DNA of 64,000 bases from Streptomyces hokutonensis. GTDB lineage: Bacteria > Actinomycetota > Actinomycetes > Streptomycetales > Streptomycetaceae. The notes below the pieces were generated by a model. The model was not told where the DNA came from, searched no databases, and saw only the letters and a program-made list of their open reading frames with translations. Shown here piece by piece: positions 58,475-64,000 of this stretch. The stretch covers positions 1 to 64,000 of the forward strand of contig NZ_BARG01000087.1 of the NCBI RefSeq assembly GCF_000376565.1, written 5' to 3'. Position 1 is the first letter of the stretch, and each line of letters begins with the position of its first letter. Both the position numbers and the translations under genes were made by a program.

Positions 58475-58495
58475 CCTGGGGGCGGAGCCCCCAGG
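58475..58495. terminator. Hairpin between the sialidase and the lyase operon
   Basis: CCTGGGGGC (58475-58483), GGA, GCCCCCAGG (58487-58495): a perfect 9-bp stem between two convergent genes, serving either strand. It has the same design as the hairpins at 39488 and 45581. Confidence 0.7.
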
Positions 58496-58498
58496 CGG

Positions 58499-59434
58499 TC
58501 ACAGCAGCCCCGCCGCCGCCAGGAACTTCCCGACCTGCCCCACCTCATCCGCCGACAATGCGACCTGCGGCTCCGCAGTCGCCGCGCACTCGATCACGCC
58601 CCGCAGCTGCAGTGCCGCCTTGAACGCCCCGAGGGCCGACGAACTGCCCCCCATCCGCGCCGGGTCACCGACCCCCACCAACCCGAACAACGAGCACAAC
58701 CGCTCCTGTTCGGCCCGCGCCCGCGACCAGTCCCCGGCCCGGCACAGCGCGTCGAGCCGGACATACCCGTGCGGGTCGACGTTGGCGAGGCCAGGCACCG
58801 CCCCGTCCGCGCCCAGCGCCAGCGCCGAGTCGACGAACAGCTCGGAACCGGTCAGCACGCTGAACCCCACGATGTCGGGATGGACCCGCGCGCCGGTGAC
58901 GACCGTACGGAAGCCGCCGAGGTCACCGCTGGAGTCCTTGAGGCCGGCCAGAACACCCTCGGCGGCGAGTTCGAGGACGAGGTCGGCGGGCAGCTTGGTG
59001 TGGACGGAGGCGGGAAGGTCGTAGGCCACCACCGGGACCGGCGACGCGGCGGCGATCAGACGGTAGTGGCGGGCGATCTCCGCCGGGTGGGTGCGCGTGT
59101 AGAAGGGCGCGGTCACCACGACCGCCTCCGCACCGGCGTCCGCCACCGCCGCCACATGGTCCAGAACCCGGGGCGTCGTCATGTCGATCGCCCCTGCCAG
59201 TACGGGGAGTTGGCTCCCCACATGAGCCACGACCGACTCGACGACATACCTGCGCTGCCGGTCCGTCAGATACGCCGCCTCCGAGGTCGAGCCGAGCAGG
59301 AACAGCCCGTGCACCCCGGCCCCGACCAGATGATCGACGAGCCTGAGCAGTGAACGGATGTCCACCTCGCTGTCCGGTGTCAGGGGCGTGCAGACGGGCG
59401 GTACGACACCGGTCAGCGGGGCGGGGAAGGTCAT
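58499..59434 (-). CDS. DapA-superfamily aldolase, sialate lyase-like
   Basis: This 311-residue class I aldolase has the Schiff-base Lys166 in GLKDSSGD, Tyr138 in VVAYDLP and a GSTSEAAYL loop in place of the GTTGE of dihydrodipicolinate synthase. In a cluster with a sialidase and a transporter, N-acetylneuraminate lyase (sialic acid to N-acetylmannosamine and pyruvate) is the most sensible role, but other 2-keto-3-deoxy acid aldolases cannot be excluded. Start ATG 59434 overlaps the ABC ATPase stop. It is the last gene of the operon. Confidence 0.8.
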   Translation of the reverse strand: MTFPAPLTGVVPPVCTPLTPDSEVDIRSLLRLVDHLVGAGVHGLFLLGSTSEAAYLTDRQRRYVVESVVAHVGSQLPVLAGAIDMTTPRVLDHVAAVADAGAEAVVVTAPFYTRTHPAEIARHYRLIAAASPVPVVAYDLPASVHTKLPADLVLELAAEGVLAGLKDSSGDLGGFRTVVTGARVHPDIVGFSVLTGSELFVDSALALGADGAVPGLANVDPHGYVRLDALCRAGDWSRARAEQERLCSLFGLVGVGDPARMGGSSSALGAFKAALQLRGVIECAATAEPQVALSADEVGQVGKFLAAAGLL

Positions 59435-60495
59435 GAAGGCTCCCTTGGGAGGCTCTGGCGAACCAGGTCGCGGGTGGAAAGGTCCTCCTCCACAGGATGG
59501 TGGCAGCGGTAGCGATGTCCCGGTGTCGACGCGGGTGAAAAGTCCGGCATGACGGACGCGCACACCTCGTCCGCCTTCCAGCAGCGGGTACGGAACGGGC
59601 ACCCGCTCGGCGGACGCGTCGCCGACGGCACCGGCCCGATCAGCGGAATCGGGTCGATGGGGTGGAGCAGGCCCGGCGTCGCCGAGAACAGGGCCCGGGT
59701 GTACGGGTGCCTCGCCCGGTCGGTGACCTGGTCGGCCGGGGTCTCCTCGACGATCCGGCCCAGGTACATGGTGATCACGCGGTCGCTCATCCGCCGCACC
59801 GTCTGGATGTCGTGGGACACGAACACCAGGGCCAGGCCCAGCCGTTCCTTCAGGTCCAGCAGGAGATTCAGGATCTGGGCGCGGACCGAGACGTCCAGGG
59901 CGCTGGTCGGTTCGTCGGCCACCACCAGGTCGGGGTCCAGCGCCAACGCCCGCGCGATCGCGACGCGTTGGCGCTGGCCGCCGGAGAGCTGGCCCGGGAG
60001 GCCGTCCGCGAGCGCGCGCGGAAGGCCCACCAGCGACATCAACTCCCGTACCCGTTCGTCCCGTTGGCTCCGGTCGCCCCGGCCGTGCACATCCAGCGGG
60101 TCCCGCAGTATCTGGCGGATCGTCAGCCGGCGGTTCAGCGCGGTCGACGGGTCCTGGAAGATCATGCCGATGCCCGTGCCCACGGCGGCCCGGCGTTCGC
60201 CGTCCGGCATCGACCACAGGTCCCGGTCCCGGAAGGACACCGTGCCGGACGTCGGCCGCTGTACGCCCACCAACACCTTCGCCAGCGTGGACTTGCCGCA
60301 GCCGGACTCGCCGACCACGCCGACCGTCTCGCCGGGCGCGATGGTGAGATCGGCGCCGGTCAGGGCGTAGACCCGGTCGCGGCTGAACAGACCGCCGCTG
60401 CGCGCCTTGTGCACGACATGGGCGCCGGTCAACTCGACCAGAGGGCCGCCCAGTTGACCGCGGGCCGTCTCCGGTTCGACCTCCGCGCCACTCAT
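59431..60495 (-). CDS. Oligopeptide-type ABC transporter ATPase (DppF-like)
   Basis: This 354-residue nucleotide-binding subunit has Walker A GESGCGKSTL, signature LSGGQRQRVAIARAL, Walker B LVVADEPTSALD and the C-terminal oligopeptide-transporter extension with a cysteine cluster (CPFRTRCWKADEVC, CHH) that in relatives binds an iron-sulfur cluster. Start overlaps the preceding fusion gene by four bases. It works with the ATPase domain of the fusion protein to power uptake. Confidence 0.92.
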   Translation of the reverse strand: MSGAEVEPETARGQLGGPLVELTGAHVVHKARSGGLFSRDRVYALTGADLTIAPGETVGVVGESGCGKSTLAKVLVGVQRPTSGTVSFRDRDLWSMPDGERRAAVGTGIGMIFQDPSTALNRRLTIRQILRDPLDVHGRGDRSQRDERVRELMSLVGLPRALADGLPGQLSGGQRQRVAIARALALDPDLVVADEPTSALDVSVRAQILNLLLDLKERLGLALVFVSHDIQTVRRMSDRVITMYLGRIVEETPADQVTDRARHPYTRALFSATPGLLHPIDPIPLIGPVPSATRPPSGCPFRTRCWKADEVCASVMPDFSPASTPGHRYRCHHPVEEDLSTRDLVRQSLPREPS

Positions 60496-62489
60496 GACAC
60501 CGTCTCGCTCTCCGTCGTCACCAGGTCGATCGCCGGGTGGTGGCAGGCCGCCGTGTGCGTGCGCGGTCCGACCAGGTCCGGTGCGGTCGTACGGCAGATG
60601 TCGCTGGCCATCGGGCAGCGGTCGGCGAAGCGGCAGCCGGCCGGGAAGTCGGCGGGGGAGGGGACGACCCCCTTGATCTGGGTCATGCGTTCGGCCGCCG
60701 ACTCCAGTGACAGCACGCTGCCGAGCAGGCCGCGCGTGTAGTGGTGGGCCGGTGACTCCACCAGGTCGGCGGTCACGCCCGTCTCCACGATCTGCCCGCC
60801 GTACATCACCACCACCCGGTCGGTGACGTCGGCGATCAGCGCGAGGTCGTGCGAGACGAGGACGAGCGCGAAGCCCAACTCCTCGCGCAGGCGCAGCAGT
60901 AGCTCTATGACCTGCGCCTGCACGGTGACGTCGAGGGCGGTCGTGGGTTCGTCGGCGACGATCAGTCGGGGGTCGCGGGACAACGCCATGGCGATCAGGA
61001 CGCGTTGGCGCTGGCCGCCGGAGAGTTCGTGCGGATAGCTGCGCAGGGTGCGCTCCGGGTCGAGGCCGACCATCGTCAGCAACTCGCCCGCCCCCCGGCG
61101 GCCTCCGCGCCGTATCACCTGCTTGAGCTGGGCGCGGATCGTCATCGCGGGATTCAACGACGACAGGGCGTCCTGGTACACCATCGCCATCTCGTGGCCC
61201 AGCAGCTTGCGGCGGACCCGCATCGGTTCGCCCACCAACTGGCGCTGGTTGAAACGGACATGGCCGCGCACCCGCGCGCCCTTCGGTTCCAGGCCCATCA
61301 CCGCGAGCGCCGTCAGCGACTTCCCGCAGCCCGACTCGCCCACCAGGCCCAGGACTTCACCCGCCCGCACCTCGAAGCTGATGCCGTCGACGATGTCCAC
61401 GCCGTGGTGGCGGCCCTCGAAGCCGATGGCCAAGTTCTCGACCGCCAGGACCGGTTGACCGTCGGGGTCGGGCAACGGCCGCGCGCGGGACCGGAGTCGC
61501 AGCGCAGCCTCCGTGAGGCCGGGGAGCGGGAGGACCTCGCCGGTGCCTGGCTCCGGCGCGTCGAGCGGGTCCTCGTCGGGGCGTACGTCCACCTCGCGCG
61601 GGGCCGGTGCCGCCCACGCGTCCGAGACTCCCTCGGACAGTATGTTCAGGGACAGTACGGTGATCAGCATCAGCAGGCCGGGGAAGACCGTCGCCCACCA
61701 ACCCCCGGTCAGCACCATGTTCTTGCCGTCCGCGATGACACTGCCCCACGACGGGTCCGGGGGCCGTACGCCCGCGCCGATGAACGACAGCGACGCCTCG
61801 AAGACGATCGCCTCGGCGACCTGCACGGTGCAGAACACCAGGATCGGGGCGGCACAGTTGACGGCCACGTGCTTGGTCACGATGTGCGGGGTGCGGGCGC
61901 CGATCACCCGCTCGGCGGTGACGTAGTCCTCGCCGTACTGGTCAAGTACGTTGGCCCGTACGACCCTTGCCACCGGCGGGGTGAACAGGAACGCGATCGC
62001 GCAGATCAGCACGGTGATCCCGCCGCCGAACACGGCGACCAGGACGGCCGCGAGCGCGATGCCGGGGAACGCCATCACCACGTCCAGGCAGCGCATCAGC
62101 GTCTCGTCGACACCCTTGCGGGCCGTCGCGGCGATCGCGCCGATCAGCGCGCCGACGACGAGGGCCAGCGCGGTCGCCCCGAGCCCGATCGCGAGGGACC
62201 AACGGGCGCCGTACATAAGGCGGCTGAGGATGTCCCGGCCCAGGCTGTCCTGGCCCATCCAGTGGTCCGCGGAGGGGTGCCCGGTGCCGTCGACGGGGAG
62301 TTGCTGGTCGAGCGGATCGTGCGGGGCGAGGAGCGGCGCGAACAGCGCCACCAGCACCACGACCGCCAGGAAGCACACCGCGACCTTCGACGCGAGCGGC
62401 AGCCGGCGCCAGCCGCGCAGCCGGATACCGGGCCGGGACAGGGTCCCGGCGAGGCCCTTGCGGGAGAACCGGGGGAACTGAGTGAACAT
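60492..62489 (-). CDS. Fused ABC permease (DppC-like) and ATPase (DppD-like)
   Basis: This 665-residue fusion protein has a permease half (about 1-290) with the OppC N-terminal helix, five further membrane segments and the EAA loop (AERVIGARTPHIVTKHV region). A linker of about 50 residues follows (VDVRPDEDPLDAPEPGTG). The ATPase half (about 335-665) has Walker A GESGCGKSLTALAV, signature LSGGQRQRVLIAMAL, Walker B LIVADEPTTALD and the cysteine-rich C-terminal extension (CRFADRCPMASDIC). DppC and DppD are normally separate genes; here no stop interrupts. Start ATG 62489 shares one base with the DppB stop. Confidence 0.9.
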   Translation of the reverse strand: MFTQFPRFSRKGLAGTLSRPGIRLRGWRRLPLASKVAVCFLAVVVLVALFAPLLAPHDPLDQQLPVDGTGHPSADHWMGQDSLGRDILSRLMYGARWSLAIGLGATALALVVGALIGAIAATARKGVDETLMRCLDVVMAFPGIALAAVLVAVFGGGITVLICAIAFLFTPPVARVVRANVLDQYGEDYVTAERVIGARTPHIVTKHVAVNCAAPILVFCTVQVAEAIVFEASLSFIGAGVRPPDPSWGSVIADGKNMVLTGGWWATVFPGLLMLITVLSLNILSEGVSDAWAAPAPREVDVRPDEDPLDAPEPGTGEVLPLPGLTEAALRLRSRARPLPDPDGQPVLAVENLAIGFEGRHHGVDIVDGISFEVRAGEVLGLVGESGCGKSLTALAVMGLEPKGARVRGHVRFNQRQLVGEPMRVRRKLLGHEMAMVYQDALSSLNPAMTIRAQLKQVIRRGGRRGAGELLTMVGLDPERTLRSYPHELSGGQRQRVLIAMALSRDPRLIVADEPTTALDVTVQAQVIELLLRLREELGFALVLVSHDLALIADVTDRVVVMYGGQIVETGVTADLVESPAHHYTRGLLGSVLSLESAAERMTQIKGVVPSPADFPAGCRFADRCPMASDICRTTAPDLVGPRTHTAACHHPAIDLVTTESETVS

Positions 62490-63448
62490 CAGGAGGCATC
62501 CCTCAGGCGCGGGTTGACCAGCAGATAGAGGATGTCGATGACCAGGTTCACCACGACGAACCCGGTCGCCGTCGTGAGCACCACGCCCTGGACGACGGCC
62601 GGGTCGCCGTTCTGCACGGCGTCGATCATCAACTTGCCCATCCCGGGCAGGGAGAAGATGGTCTCGATGACGACCGCACCGCCGAGCAGGTATCCAACGC
62701 GCAGGCCCAGCACGGTCAGTGGGTTCATGAGGGCGTTGCGGAGCACGTTGCGGCCGACCACGACCCGCGGCGGCAGTCCGCTGCCGATCGCCGTCCGGAC
62801 GTAGTCCTTGTCCAGTTCCTCGACCACCGACGTCCGTACGATGCGCGTGAGTTGGGCCGCCACCGGCAGCGACAGCGCGAGTGCCGGCAGGGCCATCGTC
62901 CTGAGCCAGCCGGTGAGGGAGTCCGCCGGGTTGATGTAGCCGCCGGTCGGGAACCAGCCCCGGTCCACCGCCAGGTACTGGATCATCAGCAGCGCCAGCC
63001 AGAAGCCGGGTGCCGCGACTCCGGTGAGCGACACGACCCGGATGATCTGGTCGGGCAGCCGGTCCCGGTAGATGGCCGCCGTCACCCCGCCGAGCAGAGA
63101 CAGCACGACCGCGATCGCCAGTCCCAGGAAGGTGAGTTGGAGGGTGAGCGGCAGCGCGGTGGTGACCTGCTGGACGACCGGTGCCCGGGTCAGCGCGCTG
63201 GTGCCCAGGTCGCCGTGGAGGAGCGCGCCCACGAAATGGACGTAGCGGAGGGGGAGCGGATCCAGCAGCCCGTTCCGCTCGCGGAAGTCGTGCAGTTGCT
63301 GCGGGGTCGGGTTGGCGCCCTGGAAGAACGCGGACGCCGGGTCGACGTCCGAGAAGCGCATCACCACGAACACGAACAGCACGATGCCGAGCATCAGCGG
63401 CACGAGCAGGACGATACGACGGGCCAGAATCCTGATGACGGTGACCAT
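62489..63448 (-). CDS. ABC transporter permease (DppB-like)
   Basis: This 319-residue inner-membrane permease has six segments: OppB N-terminal helix (ARRIVLLVPLMLGIVLFVFV) and the binding-protein-dependent transport signature around DYVRTAIGSGLPPRVVVGRNVLRNA. ATG 63448 has GGAGT upstream. It forms the channel together with the permease half of the next gene, and lies 18 bases after the binding-protein gene. Confidence 0.93.
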   Translation of the reverse strand: MVTVIRILARRIVLLVPLMLGIVLFVFVVMRFSDVDPASAFFQGANPTPQQLHDFRERNGLLDPLPLRYVHFVGALLHGDLGTSALTRAPVVQQVTTALPLTLQLTFLGLAIAVVLSLLGGVTAAIYRDRLPDQIIRVVSLTGVAAPGFWLALLMIQYLAVDRGWFPTGGYINPADSLTGWLRTMALPALALSLPVAAQLTRIVRTSVVEELDKDYVRTAIGSGLPPRVVVGRNVLRNALMNPLTVLGLRVGYLLGGAVVIETIFSLPGMGKLMIDAVQNGDPAVVQGVVLTTATGFVVVNLVIDILYLLVNPRLRDAS

Positions 63449-63466
63449 GGGCCAACTCCTGTGCGG

Positions 63467-64000
63467 CTAGACCCACTTGGCCTGGAGGACGTTTATGCCG
63501 GGGTAGGGCTGTGCCCTTATCCCCGTCAGCTTCCTCGGGTCCCAGGCGGTCATCAGCTCGTTGTGGACGACCGGGTAGAGCACGGCCTGTTCGGCGACGA
63601 TGTCGATGTAGTCCTGGATCATCGTCTTCTTCTTCGCCGCGTCCGGCTCCCGCGTCGCCCGGTCCATGTCCTTGAAGAGCTGCTTGGCGACGGAGTTTCC
63701 GGCCCAACGGGCGTAGCCCATCCAGAGGTTCTGGGGGCCGTAGTTGTAGTGCATGATCAGGTCGGCGTCGAGGCCGAACTGGTTGGGGTTCAAGGCGGCG
63801 GCGACGATCTGGTAGTCCTGCTTCTGGTCCATCTTGGTGAAGACGGCCGTGGTCTCCTGCGGGGAGAGGGTGGTCTTCACGCCGATCGCGTCCCAGGACG
63901 CCTTGATGGTGGGCAGGCAGTCGACGATCCAACTCACGTTCACCGACATGAGGTTGACGCTCAGTCCGCTGACCCCGGCCGCCTTCAGCAGCGCCTTCGC
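63467..64000 (-). CDS. ABC transporter substrate-binding protein (partial)
   Basis: Only the C-terminal ~177 residues are in the window; the gene continues past base 64000. The sequence (AKALLKAAGVSGLSVNL at the cut, IVAAALNPNQFGLDADLIMHYNYG, YIDIVAEQAVLYPVVHNELMTAW) is typical of family 5 (DppA/OppA) solute-binding proteins. With the sialidase and lyase beside it the ligand may be sialic acid, as for the SatABCD type of importer; peptides remain possible. Confidence 0.88.
   Translation of the reverse strand, partial: AKALLKAAGVSGLSVNLMSVNVSWIVDCLPTIKASWDAIGVKTTLSPQETTAVFTKMDQKQDYQIVAAALNPNQFGLDADLIMHYNYGPQNLWMGYARWAGNSVAKQLFKDMDRATREPDAAKKKTMIQDYIDIVAEQAVLYPVVHNELMTAWDPRKLTGIRAQPYPGINVLQAKWV

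Noticed and set aside
63467..63932. Extension of the permease-ATPase frame upstream through DppB into the binding protein
   Set aside because: The extra codons are a shifted reading of dppB and the binding-protein gene; the real start is at 62489 after the dppB stop.

Overview
This 64 kb window is high-GC actinobacterial chromosome, almost certainly Streptomyces. G/C-rich third codon positions, frequent GTG starts and start/stop overlaps point there. So does the gene content: rpsT/lepA, hrcA-dnaJ2 under a CIRCE operator, a tricorn-type peptidase, phoH-ybeY-corC-era and leuA with a leucine-rich leader. Conserved core blocks alternate with accessory insertions. No rRNA, tRNA or CRISPR array was recognised.

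Layout. (1) 1-7,000: arylamine N-acetyltransferase, holA, rpsT (reverse), lepA and an acyl-CoA ligase. (2) 7,000-14,350: a stress-signalling island with a soluble seven-HAMP hybrid histidine kinase, a small receiver/coiled-coil regulator and a divergent RsbW/GAF/PP2C phosphatase. The parts match the osaABC osmoadaptation system; three decayed tandem copies of the phosphatase 3' end follow it. (3) 14,351-28,387: hemW, a DUF3097 gene, a metallo-hydrolase, hrcA-dnaJ2, nitronate monooxygenase, rsmE, VOC protein, lipoprotein, tricorn peptidase, HIT protein, RNase Z-like protein and adenosine deaminase. (4) 28,351-35,375: accessory block with an MFS exporter, an IclR regulator divergent from a D-glucarate pathway (glucarate dehydratase and ketodeoxyglucarate dehydratase), a PfkB kinase, a degenerate stretch and an orphan FAD subunit. 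(5) 35,660-39,479: phoH, ybeY, corC-like, two small genes and a zinc-less cytidine-deaminase homologue, leading toward era. (6) 39,778-44,416: insertion between that run and era, holding three exported proteins of WxL / WxL-interacting type and a reverse amtB-glnB pair. (7) 44,591-54,401: era, a regulator/epimerase pair, a beta-glucoside uptake/hydrolysis pair, a protealysin-like M4 protease with its emfourin-type inhibitor, leuA with its leader and a TerB-like protein. (8) 54,402-56,563: a decayed IS200/IS605 element and the wreck of a membrane-protein/sensor-kinase locus. (9) 56,560-64,000: orphan NarL regulator, secreted sialidase, and a reverse operon with a sialate-lyase-like aldolase and a peptide-type ABC transporter containing a permease-ATPase fusion. 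The last gene runs off the window.

How the parts work together. The sialidase, aldolase and ABC operon read as a sialic-acid scavenging module. The glucarate genes form an IclR-controlled sugar-acid module, and the GH1/MFS pair a beta-glucoside module. The WxL trio looks like a minimal cell-surface complex. Interspersed GC-rich repeats sit at many gene ends and in at least two places supply the last codons and the stop of a gene.
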